A stretch of 63,904 nucleotides of DNA from a bacterium (GTDB lineage Bacteria; Bdellovibrionota_C; UBA2361; SZUA-149; JAQTWB01): the NCBI GenBank assembly GCA_028689495.1, contig JAQTWB010000009.1:1-63904 (forward strand), written 5' to 3'. The position numbers were made by a program, and so were the translations under genes. Under the pieces are notes generated by a model, which had not been told where the DNA came from, did not search any database, and worked only from the letters and a program-made list of their open reading frames with translations. Shown here one piece after another: positions 53,969-62,025 of this stretch; position 1 is the first letter of the stretch; each line of letters starts with the position of its first letter.

Positions 53969-54577
53969 TTACTCGTTGATGATTCGTAAAAGTGGGTGCA
54001 CCTTTTCCAGAGGGAGCTTGTCCTCTCTTTTGTCAAGAATGGATTCTCCCTGAATTTTTTTCTGCAATTGCATGATTCCGTAGAGCAGTGCCTCCGGGCG
54101 TGGCGGGCAGCCTGGAACATAGACATCAACAGGAATGACCTTGTCTACCCCTTTGACAGTCGAATATGAGTCGTAGAAGAAGGGCCCACCACTTGTGGCG
54201 CAGGCGCCCATGGCAATCACATATTTGGGTTCGGGCATCTGGTCGTAAAGCCTACGCAGACGCGGTGCGAGTTTATAGACTACCGTACCTGCGACAACAA
54301 TCAGGTCGGCCTGGCGCGGAGTGGCGCGGGCAACTTCGGCGCCGAAACGGGCCCAGTCGTGGCGTGCGGCACCTGTGGCCATCATTTCGATTGCGCAACA
54401 TGAGGTGCCAAATACCAATGGCCAGAGCGAGTTCGAGCGCGACCAGTTAATTACTTCGTCGATGCTGGTGATGAAAACCGAGTTTGACAGCTCGCCAGGG
54501 ACTTCGGGTGTCGGTGACCCTTCGACAAAGGTTGGGGTTTCAACAGCTGGATTTGCGCTGGAATCTTCGTTTGTCAT
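53969..54577 (-). CDS. nuoB: NADH-quinone oxidoreductase subunit B
   Basis: PSST-type subunit holding cluster N2, the last cluster before quinone. The 202 residues have the four cluster cysteines in [18 protein letters not shown] and VPGCPPRPE. The N-terminal 35 residues are a variable Ser/Pro/Glu-rich extension. ATG 54577 overlaps the nuoA stop in ATGA with GGAG five bases upstream, so the in-frame GTG at 54583 is not needed. Confidence 0.95.
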   Translation of the reverse strand: MTNEDSSANPAVETPTFVEGSPTPEVPGELSNSVFITSIDEVINWSRSNSLWPLVFGTSCCAIEMMATGAARHDWARFGAEVARATPRQADLIVVAGTVVYKLAPRLRRLYDQMPEPKYVIAMGACATSGGPFFYDSYSTVKGVDKVIPVDVYVPGCPPRPEALLYGIMQLQKKIQGESILDKREDKLPLEKVHPLLRIINE

Positions 54578-54924
54578 ACCCACTCCAGAATTTTTTTCTT
54601 CCAGGCAAAAACAAGTCCCAGTACGAGGACAAGAAGGAAGATGCCAACTTCAACAAGCCCGATGACACCGGCTTGTTTAATGACGACTGCTGTCGGAAAA
54701 AGGAAAGCGGCTTCGACTTCGAAAATCAGGAAAACAAGGGCAAAAAGATAATAGCCAACGTTAAATTGCATCCAGGCGGAGCCAATGGTTTCTTCACCAC
54801 ATTCGTATGGCAGACCCTTGGTCTGACTAGGTGAACTTGGGGCCAGAAGATGCGAGGCCAGCACACCACCGCCAACCAGCAGGGCACCAGCAAGAGCGAA
54901 CAGGGGAATGTATAGATAGGACAT
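54574..54924 (-). CDS. nuoA: NADH-quinone oxidoreductase subunit A
   Basis: First gene of the complex I cluster. It encodes a 116-residue membrane protein with three helices and the family segment [20 protein letters not shown] between TM1 and TM2, whose Cys lies in the flexible loop near the quinone tunnel. The second helix contains [13 protein letters not shown] with the conserved acidic residues. It overlaps nuoB by 4 bases. The promoter must lie in the 396-base region up to arsR. Confidence 0.95.
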   Translation of the reverse strand: MSYLYIPLFALAGALLVGGGVLASHLLAPSSPSQTKGLPYECGEETIGSAWMQFNVGYYLFALVFLIFEVEAAFLFPTAVVIKQAGVIGLVEVGIFLLVLVLGLVFAWKKKILEWV

Positions 54925-55259
54925 GATGAGTCAGTTGATTGCTGTGTTGTTTTGCTGTGCTGGTTTGTTTAGTCGGTTTGTCGTGTTGGTTTGCAATGAG
55001 TTGCGAAATTAATCGAACTTATCTTCACCAGTAAGATCGTGATCAATCAGACAACCACCTAATCAGACCACCGGGCACAGAGTTCTCTCAGCGAATTGCG
55101 CTTCTAATAGCAGCATTTATCTGGAGGGGCCAGACCTTGTGTTAAGTTATTTGAAATAAACTTTCCCAGCTAGGAAGTTGTAAAGTTTAAAGAAAGATTC
55201 GGCTTTAGCCCGAGGTCTGTTGCTGAGGCCAGTGAATTAAAAGGCGAGCAGTATATTGG
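54925..55259. other. Divergent intergenic region between nuoA and arsR
   Basis: No gene is supported here. It should hold the nuo promoter on the minus strand. One copy of a 15-base direct repeat flanking the arsenic cluster lies at 55192-55206. No known RNA motif was recognised. Confidence 0.4.
55192..55206 (+). repeat. 15-bp direct repeat, left copy flanking the ars cluster
   Basis: GAAAGATTCGGCTTT occurs here and again at 57774-57788, just after arsC. Both are intergenic and in the same orientation. It may mark the limits of an inserted segment, but no integrase or inverted repeat is seen. Confidence 0.55.
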
Positions 55260-55297
55260 TTGACAGTTGTTGGTTTAAGGAGGATATCTGGATATCC
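55260..55297 (+). promoter_or_regulatory. ars promoter with overlapping ArsR operator
   Basis: TTGACA (55260-55265) is a perfect -35 box. Seventeen bases later lies GATATC (55283-55288) as a fair -10. That -10 is inside the inverted repeat GGATATC-TG-GATATCC (55282-55297), a good candidate for the ArsR operator. Repressor binding would cover the -10. The layout predicts transcription start near 55295 and supports ATG 55321 as the arsR start. Confidence 0.65.
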
Positions 55298-55320
55298 GTA
55301 TGTCCATAGGTAAGGTCAAC

Positions 55321-55683
55321 ATGCTGACAGTATCACGATTTTTTAGATGTCTTTCTGACGAGACCCGTTTGCGCTGCGTTATGCTTGTGCATCGGGAAGG
55401 TGAACTTTGTGTTTGTGAGTTGTCCGCTGCACTGAATTTGTCGCAGCCGAAAATTTCTCGCCATTTGGCGTTACTGCGTCAATCTGGTTTGTTGATAGAT
55501 AGTCGTGATGGGCAATGGGTACTTTATCAGGTGAATCCTGATTTGCCCGAGTGGGCTGTTGTCCTTTTAAATGATTCTTTGGCGGCGGTACAATCAAGTG
55601 AACAATTTGAAACTGATCGAGAGCGCCTGCGAAGCGTAGCACGGATGCCCGTAAGCCCGCGTCAATTTTTAACTGAAGGGTAA
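55321..55683 (+). CDS. arsR: ArsR-family metalloregulator
   Basis: Winged-helix repressor of 120 residues that releases DNA when arsenite or a similar metal binds. The inducer-site motif ELCVCEL has the CVC cysteines of type 1 ArsR proteins at the start of the recognition region. The DNA helix is SQPKISRHLALLRQSGLL, followed by the wing. I start at ATG 55321 because AGGTAAGG lies 5 bases upstream and the likely transcript begins near 55295; ATG 55300 would be too close to that start. It is the first of four genes, 5 bases before the permease. Confidence 0.92.
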   Translation: MLTVSRFFRCLSDETRLRCVMLVHREGELCVCELSAALNLSQPKISRHLALLRQSGLLIDSRDGQWVLYQVNPDLPEWAVVLLNDSLAAVQSSEQFETDRERLRSVARMPVSPRQFLTEG

Positions 55684-55688
55684 TTGAA

Positions 55689-57011
55689 GTGAATAGATTT
55701 TGGCGGTCCGAGTGGAAGTCGCTCACGTTAATCATTGTGGTGTTCATTCTGTGTTTTTACTTGCCGGTCGAAAAGATGCAGGAATCGAAGCGACTGTTTG
55801 ATTCGATCTGGGAGGCTTTGTATTTGGTTCGCTGGTATGCGCAGGAACATGTGTTGCTGTGCCTTGTTCCGGCTTTTATCATTGCTGGCGCCATTTCTGT
55901 GTTTATCAGTCAGGGCGCGGTGATGAAATATCTCGGTGTCCAGGCCAACAAAAGTTTGGCTTATGGGGTTGCCGCGGTGTCTGGAACGTTGCTGGCAGTG
56001 TGTTCTTGTACTGTGCTACCGCTGTTTGCGGGCATTTATAGGCGTGGTGCAGGATTGGGTCCTGCCGTAGCTTTTTTGTATTCAGGCCCAGCGATAAATG
56101 TGCTGGCAATTGTCATGACCGCCAAGGTCTTGGGACCAGAGTTGGGTATCGCCCGAGCTGTTGGCGCTATTGTATTCAGTGTTGTGATTGGTTTGTTGAT
56201 GGGTGTGATTTTCCGAAAGGAGGAACAGGCTAAAGCCGCAGCAGGACTGGCCATGCCAGAGGAGAATGAGAATCGGGCACTTTGGCAGAACGCCGTATTT
56301 TTTTTCGTCATGGTTGCGATTCTGGTGTTTGCCAACTGGGGTCGGCCCGTTGAAACTAGTGGTGTCTGGTATGAACTGTATGCCGCCAAATGGCAGCTGA
56401 CAGCTGTGTTCGGGTTGTTTTTTGCGGTGTTGTTGACCCGTTGGTTCAATTTGCGAGTCATTATGGTGGCCCCTGTTGTTGTGATGGTGGCAATATTTGC
56501 TTTGTTCTTTCCCGAGCAACCGTTGGCAGCGTTCAGTGTTGCTGTCGCCGGTTTTACATTGCTGACTTCTTCGGCTGATGATGAAGCAGGCGATTGGTTT
56601 GCGTCCAGCTGGGAGTTCGCCAAGTTGATTCTTCCGTTGTTATTGATTGGTGTGCTGGTCGCCGGATTTTTGCTTGGTCGACCAGGTCATGAAGCGATGA
56701 TTCCATCTGAATGGATCACACGGTCAGTTGGAGGTAATTCGTTTTTGGCGAACTTTTTGGCATCCTTTGCTGGTGCTTTCATGTATTTCGCGACTTTGAC
56801 AGAAGTGCCAATCCTGCAAGGCCTAATCGGTAACGGCATGGGGCAGGGCCCGGCGTTGGCGTTGTTGTTGGCTGGTCCTGCGTTATCGCTACCTAATCTG
56901 CTTGTACTCAGGACGGTGATGGGCAATGCGAAAACTCTGGTATTTTTGGCGTTGGTAGTCGTCATGGCGACGGCTTCCGGTATGTTCTATGGTTTATTGA
57001 TGGAGGGTTAA
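55689..57011 (+). CDS. arsP: ArsP-type permease (two-permease domain)
   Basis: Integral membrane permease of 440 residues with about ten to eleven helices in two similar halves. The first half has the family signature AVCSCTVLPLFAGIYRRGAG followed by FLYSGPAINVLAI, and the second has LLAGPALSLPNLLVLRTVMG. Characterised ArsP members export trivalent organoarsenicals. The CSCT cysteines are candidates for binding arsenic. It is probably the efflux pump of this cluster, because no ArsB or ACR3 gene is present. Substrate is inferred from the cluster only. Confidence 0.85.
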   Translation: MNRFWRSEWKSLTLIIVVFILCFYLPVEKMQESKRLFDSIWEALYLVRWYAQEHVLLCLVPAFIIAGAISVFISQGAVMKYLGVQANKSLAYGVAAVSGTLLAVCSCTVLPLFAGIYRRGAGLGPAVAFLYSGPAINVLAIVMTAKVLGPELGIARAVGAIVFSVVIGLLMGVIFRKEEQAKAAAGLAMPEENENRALWQNAVFFFVMVAILVFANWGRPVETSGVWYELYAAKWQLTAVFGLFFAVLLTRWFNLRVIMVAPVVVMVAIFALFFPEQPLAAFSVAVAGFTLLTSSADDEAGDWFASSWEFAKLILPLLLIGVLVAGFLLGRPGHEAMIPSEWITRSVGGNSFLANFLASFAGAFMYFATLTEVPILQGLIGNGMGQGPALALLLAGPALSLPNLLVLRTVMGNAKTLVFLALVVVMATASGMFYGLLMEG

Positions 57012-57012
57012 A

Positions 57013-57255
57013 ATGAAAAAATTACAGATATTAGGCACGGGATGTAAAAAATGTCTTTTGTTGACCGAGCATGTTGAAGCCGCCACTGAGCAATTGGGCC
57101 TGGTTTGTGAAATTGAAAAAGTAACTGACCTTAACACCATTATTGATATGGGTGTGATGGTCACTCCGGCTCTGGTGATTGATGGCAAAGTGGTGATGTC
57201 TGGCAAGACATCATCGCCCGAAGAAATTAAGGCGATTTTGCAAAATCTGGGCTAA
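57013..57255 (+). CDS. Thioredoxin-like small redox protein
   Basis: An 80-residue protein of the small thioredoxin-fold group (redox-active disulfide protein 2 type). The active site is GTGCKKCLLL at 9-18, giving a CKKC pair, and the cis-Pro region is VTPALVIDG at about 51-59. It starts one base after the permease stop. It may reduce arsenate reductase or the transporter, a role proposed for such proteins in arsenic clusters, but that is inference from neighbours. Confidence 0.88.
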   Translation: MKKLQILGTGCKKCLLLTEHVEAATEQLGLVCEIEKVTDLNTIIDMGVMVTPALVIDGKVVMSGKTSSPEEIKAILQNLG

Positions 57256-57268
57256 CCGGGAATCGGGT

Positions 57269-57748
57269 ATGTTGAATATATTTGTTATTTGTACTGGCAA
57301 TTCCTGTCGTAGTGTCATGGGTGAGGCATTGTTGAATTATCACGGCCGGGGCCGCATACAGGCGTTTTCAGCGGGTAGTCACCCCATTGGACGGATTAAT
57401 CAGGGTGCGCTGGAGACACTGAAACGTCACGGACTGCCATCTGAGGGTTATCGAAGTCAGTCTTGGGAGGACTTTGAAAATCAGTCAATGGATATCGTGA
57501 TTACTGTTTGCGATAGCGCCAATGCTGAAATTTGTCCGGTCTATTTGAGTAATGCGCTGCGGGCGCATTGGGGAGTGTCTGATCCTGGCCATGTTGATGG
57601 AACTGAGGAAGAAATAATTGCTGCGTTTGAACAGACCTTTGCGACTCTGGAGTTGCGCGTCAAGAGGATGCTGGAACTGCCGTTGGAAACGATGCCGCCT
57701 GACGAACTGACGAGGGAGTTGAACGAAATTGGCAAGTTGATGGTTTGA
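57269..57748 (+). CDS. arsC: Arsenate reductase, low-molecular-weight phosphatase type
   Basis: Thioredoxin-coupled arsenate reductase of 159 residues. The P-loop is CTGNSCRSVMGEALL near 8-22, with the nucleophilic Cys and the SxR anion site, and the second redox cysteine area is VTVCDSANAEICP. An Asp general acid is in WGVSDPGHVDG. It belongs to the tyrosine-phosphatase-like group. It converts arsenate to arsenite, which the permease must then handle. It is the last gene of the ars set, 13 bases after the redox protein. Confidence 0.93.
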   Translation: MLNIFVICTGNSCRSVMGEALLNYHGRGRIQAFSAGSHPIGRINQGALETLKRHGLPSEGYRSQSWEDFENQSMDIVITVCDSANAEICPVYLSNALRAHWGVSDPGHVDGTEEEIIAAFEQTFATLELRVKRMLELPLETMPPDELTRELNEIGKLMV

Positions 57749-57773
57749 TAGGTGTGAGTGATGCTGTGCTAAG

Positions 57774-57788
57774 GAAAGATTCGGCTTT
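57774..57788 (+). repeat. 15-bp direct repeat, right copy flanking the ars cluster
   Basis: Exact second copy of GAAAGATTCGGCTTT (first at 55192-55206), 25 bases after the arsC stop. Confidence 0.55.
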
Positions 57789-57862
57789 GACTGCAAACCG
57801 TGATGTAACCTTAGGTCGACATTTGGGGAATGAAGATTGCTTGAATGAAGAAGGATGAGAGA

Positions 57863-57900
57863 GCTGCTTCACTGACATAATTAGCTGTCAGTGAAGCAGC
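57863..57900. terminator. Perfect 15-bp hairpin between arsC and the 57-aa ORF
   Basis: GCTGCTTCACTGACA (57863-57877) pairs perfectly with TGTCAGTGAAGCAGC (57886-57900) across an eight-base loop. It sits between convergent genes. No T run follows on either strand, so it may act through Rho or as an RNA-stability element. Confidence 0.65.
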
Positions 57901-57910
57901 AGGGGACATG

Positions 57911-58084
57911 CTATTTATCCATTCCTCTTTGTTGATCGGGGGGCTCTTTTGAGCCAACCAGAACTGTGGAACAACCTGGGTCGGTTGTTCCGCCGCCATG
58001 TTGTCCCATAGTTGCTATGCGCTCTTTTTCGCGTGCATCTTGACTGTCGTCCAGCAATTCTTCTACCCATGATTCGAAACTCAT
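57911..58084 (-). CDS. Small protein of unknown function, 57 aa
   Basis: Short frame with a strong start: GGAGG 5-6 bases before ATG 58084. The product has an acidic helical N half (SFESWVEELLDDSQDAREKE) and a Gly/His/Thr/Pro-rich C half (GQHGGGTTDPGCSTVLVG) with a single Cys. The two halves recall a leader and core of a short precursor peptide, but no modifying enzyme is next to it, and the shape could also be a small regulatory protein. It ends 11 bases from a perfect hairpin. It is 187 bases from the next gene on the same strand. Confidence 0.55.
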   Translation of the reverse strand: MSFESWVEELLDDSQDAREKERIATMGQHGGGTTDPGCSTVLVGSKEPPDQQRGMDK

Positions 58085-58271
58085 AAAAACCTCCAAATTG
58101 ATTGTCAAAACCGAAGTGGAATGGTGCCAGAACTGTTAGCAGATGACAAGGTGGGGGTTGAAGATGGGTGCTGAGGATTGAGATCGAGAGCATCGGTGAG
58201 CTATACCGAGTTAAAAAATTCCGGTGAACGGCTATGTCCCCGGCTCTACTGGAGAGCCGGGGTTTAGAAAT

Positions 58272-59243
58272 TCAGTTTGCTTCATCAAATGGGGTGACAA
58301 GGAAAAACCCGTCCTCACCACGCGCCTGATAGAGCGGCATAAAGATCAGGCCGTCACTTGGGCAGGAAACATCACCCTGAGCATCGGTCGCCAGAACTTC
58401 ACCCTGTTTGACGGCAGTGAAGTTTCGGTAACCGGGTTTCATACGGAACTGGTCTTTTTCCGTGATTGCGTGGCGATAAGTGATGTGCAGTCTTCTTGGG
58501 ACGCCGTTTGTCAGTGACCTGAGAACTTCTCTGGCGCTTGCGTCTTCACCTCCATTAATCATGCGGAGTTTGAGCATAACCGACAGCAGGAGTTGTTCGA
58601 GAGCGATGATTGTTTCATTGGAGTCGTGCTGTCCGCCTTCACAGACAAAACTTGTCGCTCCAAGGCTTGTCATGTGTTCAAGCAATGTGCCAACAAGAGC
58701 GCCGAGACCCGAGACGATAGGAATCGGGAACATTGTTGCAAAAGATTTAGACTCAGGAGAGTCGGCGCAGATAATAAATGGGGAGCCATGAGATGAGGTG
58801 GAGTGAAGATCGATGAAATAAAGTTCACGATCTTTTTCTTGAGCCAGGATATCTTCAAGGCATTGGTAAAGCTCAAGTTGTTCTTTTTCCTCTGGTTCAA
58901 GAGTCTTAACGCCGCCGTTAATCAGTGCATCTTTAATTTTGTTGACCTTTTGGGGTATCCAGAGACGATTAAGGTCGGTTGAGATAAACCTGACTTTTTG
59001 TCGCAGCGCTGAGCGGTTGCCAAGGATGGAGATAATGCGGCCGCGGAGGCCAGTAATTTTTCCAAGTTCTATGGCTTGGCTGATTCTCAGGCTTGCTTCC
59101 ACGCCAGCCGGTTCGTTGCCATGGAGGCCGCCCACGCAGATAAGCAGGGGCCCATCTGCGGAAAAGGTGTGGTCGCAGATGAATCGCTCGGGGACCTGCA
59201 TTTCGGTTGACCCTTGAATAGATATTTCGCACTCTCGTCTCAT
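58272..59243 (-). CDS. Succinylglutamate desuccinylase/aspartoacylase-family deacylase
   Basis: Zinc hydrolase of 323 residues in the M14-like deacylase group, which removes acyl groups from N-acyl amino acids. The zinc site is GGLHGNEPAG at about 38-47 (HxxE), with the third ligand in YFIDLHSTSSHGSP. A C-terminal small domain (about 245-315) has SGC-type strand features. ATG 59243 has GGAG about 8 bases upstream. The natural substrate is not predictable. The neighbours (57-aa ORF, M23 peptidase) give little guidance. Confidence 0.82.
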   Translation of the reverse strand: MRRECEISIQGSTEMQVPERFICDHTFSADGPLLICVGGLHGNEPAGVEASLRISQAIELGKITGLRGRIISILGNRSALRQKVRFISTDLNRLWIPQKVNKIKDALINGGVKTLEPEEKEQLELYQCLEDILAQEKDRELYFIDLHSTSSHGSPFIICADSPESKSFATMFPIPIVSGLGALVGTLLEHMTSLGATSFVCEGGQHDSNETIIALEQLLLSVMLKLRMINGGEDASAREVLRSLTNGVPRRLHITYRHAITEKDQFRMKPGYRNFTAVKQGEVLATDAQGDVSCPSDGLIFMPLYQARGEDGFFLVTPFDEAN

Positions 59244-59360
59244 AACCGCTCCATTTTAATGAAGTGTAAAAAGAACAAACCCTGATTAAAAACAGGGCTT
59301 GTCTATCATGAGCGATAGCCATCGGGAAATTTAAAGTACCAAAGTGATAGATTCAGGGAC

Positions 59361-59864
59361 TCAGCCTTGGGGTTCAGCGACAAGATAGGGGAAGAATCTC
59401 AGGGGGTCGAGCGGCTTGGAATTGAAGCGCCATTCAAAGTGCAGGTGGGCTCCGGTTGATTTGCCTGTACTACCGACTGCGCCGATGATGTCACCGCTTT
59501 TGATTTTTTGCCCGGGGCTTACTTTAATTTCGTTAAGGTGGCCGTAGAGCGAGACAAAACCCTCGCCATGTTCGATAGTTACGAGTTTTCCGTAGCCTGC
59601 GTACCAGTCTGCATATACCACTGTTCCGCTGGCAACAGTTCTGACATGGGAGTTGGAGGGGACGGCGAAATCTATTCCCTGGTGGTGTTTCCAGACCCGC
59701 TCGATGGGGTGCTTGCGCATGCCAAAAGTGCTGCTGACACGGCCGCTGATAATTGGAGAAACTACCGAAAATGGCATGCTGTAAGACTCGGCGCCAGAGT
59801 GGCCCGGCAAGACCAGGATCTGAGGGAGAGCGAGCAGCATAAAGAACAAAAACCGAATATCCAT
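59361..59864 (-). CDS. M23-family peptidoglycan endopeptidase
   Basis: Exported 167-residue protein with a signal peptide (1-25, ending HSGAES) and one LytM/M23 domain. The zinc ligands are the first His and Asp in HHQGIDFA and the last His in HLHFEWRF, with YGKLVTIEHGEG and SLYGHLNEIKVSPGQ in between, so the site looks complete. It probably cleaves peptide cross-links in the periplasm during growth or division. It is a single-domain protein without LysM or coiled coil. Confidence 0.93.
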   Translation of the reverse strand: MDIRFLFFMLLALPQILVLPGHSGAESYSMPFSVVSPIISGRVSSTFGMRKHPIERVWKHHQGIDFAVPSNSHVRTVASGTVVYADWYAGYGKLVTIEHGEGFVSLYGHLNEIKVSPGQKIKSGDIIGAVGSTGKSTGAHLHFEWRFNSKPLDPLRFFPYLVAEPQG

Positions 59865-60038
59865 TCGATAAATCCGTGTGCCATCTAGGGTTTAAAACAG
59901 CAAAGCCTACTCTCCCAAGTCGGGATTCGAAGATAGGTTGCTTCAAAAATATTTCGGACGCGGTCATATATCAGGTGAATGTTGTGCGTGAATAACGGTA
60001 GGGTGTGGCATAAAAGTTCAGTTGGGAGGTGGGTAATA
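59865..60038. other. Intergenic stretch before the tandem repeat
   Basis: No gene, known RNA or clear hairpin is recognised. It must carry the promoter of the M23 peptidase gene on the minus strand. Confidence 0.4.
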
Positions 60039-60412
60039 TGTAACCTGGAACCTTCCGGAGGCTAAGGTGTAAAGGATCATGTGAGACATTTCAGTGGCGT
60101 TAGCATGCATTTTGTACGGTCTCGCATGATTCTTTACACACAGCAATGATAGGTTTTCCTGTCAACAAGCACGATAGGGGGAGCGTATGTCATGGTGCGC
60201 GGTGAGCTCAATGAGCCAGAGTCTGAAGTTGCTTCTGGCGTAGAATTTCAGAGTGCGGTGCCTGTAAGGTGAGCTCTGAAGTCTGGAGGTGTTTTATAAA
60301 GAGCCTGGAAGGCTCTTCCACGATGCTCTTTCACAAGGCTCGAACTGTTGCGGCAGAGTATAGACCATTCTGGGGTAGTGCTCCCCGCTTAATAAATCAT
60401 GAACGGTACGAT
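60039..60412. repeat. Tandem hairpin-rich repeat, unit 1 (374 bp)
   Basis: First of two direct units that match almost base for base through several hundred bases. It starts TGTAACC and contains, in order, CCTTCCGGAGG, a 21-base inverted repeat with two mismatches (60067-60087 with 60119-60139), AGAGCC-TGGAA-GGCTCT (60299-60315) and a GGGGTAGTGCTCCCC stem. Its right end (60389-60412, minus strand) reads I-V-P-F-M-I-Y-stop, the same seven last codons as namZ, so the unit arose by duplicating the 3' end and flank of namZ. No gene is coded in it. Confidence 0.85.
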
Positions 60413-60829
60413 TGTAACCTGGAACCTTCCGGAGGCACCTTACCTTCCGGAGGCACCTTCCGGAGGCTAAGGTGTAAAGGATCATGTGAGACACTTCAGT
60501 GGCGTTAGCATGCATTTTGTACGGTCTCGCATGATTCTTTACACACAGCAATGATAGGTTTTCCTGTCAACAAGCACGATAGGGGGAGCGTATGTCATGG
60601 TGCGCGGTGAGCTCAATGAGCCAGAGGCTGAAGTTGCTTCTGGCGTAGAATTTCAGAGTGCGGTGCCTGTAAGGTGAACTCCGAAGTCTGGCGGTGTTTC
60701 ATAAAGAGCCTGGAAGGCTCTTCCACGATGTTCTTTCACGATGCTCTTCCACAAGGCTCGAACTTTACGGCAGAGTATAGACCATTCTGGGGTAGCGCTC
60801 CCCGCTCAATAAATCATAAACGGTACGAT
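60413..60829. repeat. Tandem hairpin-rich repeat, unit 2 (417 bp), overlapping the namZ 3' end
   Basis: Second unit, with the same order of hairpins (long inverted repeat at 60472-60492 and 60524-60544; core at 60696-60726). It is longer because CCTTCCGGAGG occurs three times (60425, 60443, 60456) instead of once, and because a GATGCTCTT-type segment is repeated near 60730-60750. Its right end covers the last seven codons and the stop of namZ. A shortened relative is at 9390-9480. Confidence 0.85.
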
Positions 60830-62008
60830 TGCTGCCGAATATTTTTCGCTGAAAGAAGCGATTTCGGGCAGCAGATGGCTTGCCGGATTTCCTGCTTCAG
60901 CATTTTTGCGGAAATTGTCCGAGCCATAAAGAAGGTCAATGGCAATCGGATTATCGATAAATTCGTAACGTTCGGTTCTCCAAGCAAACTGATTTGGATA
61001 GAGGCGGTACAAGGCTGAGATTAGTGCCAGACTTACGGCGTATGGCGAAAAGGCATTGCGGTCAGTTATGTGCATCTGAATTCCGCCGCAGGTCTGTTTT
61101 TGCCACTTGTGAAATTGTGGTTCAAATTCAGTCGGGCGAAAAGCCACTCCATCAAGAGGGATTCCTTCTTCTCGTGTCGCGGCGATCCAGTCAGAGCCAT
61201 TGATAAAGGGGGCGCCGAGGAGTTCAAACGGTTTGGTCGTCCCGCGCCCTTCGGAGATATTGGTTGCTTCAAACAGACAGGTGCCAGGATAAGTGATAGC
61301 CGCATCCAGGCAGGGCATGTTCGGTGATGGCAAGACCCAGGGAATAGCGGTTTCGTCATGATACTGTGCTCGAGACCAGCCTTCGACGGGGATAATCTGT
61401 AGCTCTACCGGGCAGGGCGGAAGGGTCTCTCCGTCGATGTCGATTCCCGCTTTAAACATCAGGGCGAGTTCGCCAAGCGTCAGGCCATGTCGATTGGCAA
61501 CCGGTCCGACGCCACAAAAAGAACGACAGGAGGACAGGATAGGCGAGCCTTCAATACGGTTCCCCGAGATCGGATTCGGTCTATCAAGGACAATAACCTT
61601 TACGCCACATTTTGCCGCAGTCTGCATCAGGTAATACATCGTCTGGGAAAATGTGTAATAACGACTTCCGATGTCCGGCAGGTCAACCAGGACGACATCA
61701 AGATCTTCCATACTTTCGATTTTGGGATGCAAATCTTCAACCGAGCTTCCGTAGAGACTTATTACTTGTCTGCCGCTCAGTTGGTCGTTCTGATCCTTGA
61801 CATCGGCCATATCCTGACGAGCGGCGCGAAAGCCGTGTTCCGGGGCGAAAATTACCTTGAACTGGCAATGTTCTTCCAGGAGGCTTGCGAGGTGGTTAAA
61901 CGAGCTATCTACGGATGCAGAGTTGGCAAGTAGGCCAAGCCGCTTGTTTTTCACTGCGGCAAAACCACTTCTTTTCAGTGCTTCGATTCCGGTGATCACT
62001 TTTTTCAT
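60806..62008 (-). CDS. namZ: NamZ-type exo-beta-N-acetylmuramidase (DUF1343)
   Basis: A 400-residue protein of the DUF1343/GH171 family; the characterised Bacillus NamZ removes terminal N-acetylmuramic acid from peptidoglycan fragments, for recycling. Landmarks are LGLLANSASVDSSFNHL, the FAPEHGFRAARQD motif near 54-66 (Glu-His pair in the putative active site), VLVDLPDIGSRYYTFSQTM and LPSPNMPCLDAAITYPGTCL. No signal peptide is seen, so a cytoplasmic location is likely. The last seven codons lie inside the tandem repeat. It lies 17 bases after the DUF971 gene on the same strand. Confidence 0.85.
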   Translation of the reverse strand: MKKVITGIEALKRSGFAAVKNKRLGLLANSASVDSSFNHLASLLEEHCQFKVIFAPEHGFRAARQDMADVKDQNDQLSGRQVISLYGSSVEDLHPKIESMEDLDVVLVDLPDIGSRYYTFSQTMYYLMQTAAKCGVKVIVLDRPNPISGNRIEGSPILSSCRSFCGVGPVANRHGLTLGELALMFKAGIDIDGETLPPCPVELQIIPVEGWSRAQYHDETAIPWVLPSPNMPCLDAAITYPGTCLFEATNISEGRGTTKPFELLGAPFINGSDWIAATREEGIPLDGVAFRPTEFEPQFHKWQKQTCGGIQMHITDRNAFSPYAVSLALISALYRLYPNQFAWRTERYEFIDNPIAIDLLYGSDNFRKNAEAGNPASHLLPEIASFSEKYSAAIVPFMIY

Positions 62009-62025
62009 GGTAGCCTTGTCCGTTG

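Noticed and set aside
60039-60829. Integron attC sites or CRISPR array as the cause of the repeat
   Set aside because: The R-box pairs of attC sites are absent, and the two long units have no regular spacers as in CRISPR.
60269-61018. Two similar plus-strand frames (60269-60508 and 60674-61018) sharing SEVWRCFIKSLEGSS
   Set aside because: They are translations of the tandem repeat; similarity comes from the DNA duplication, the second runs into namZ on the other strand, and there is no start signal.
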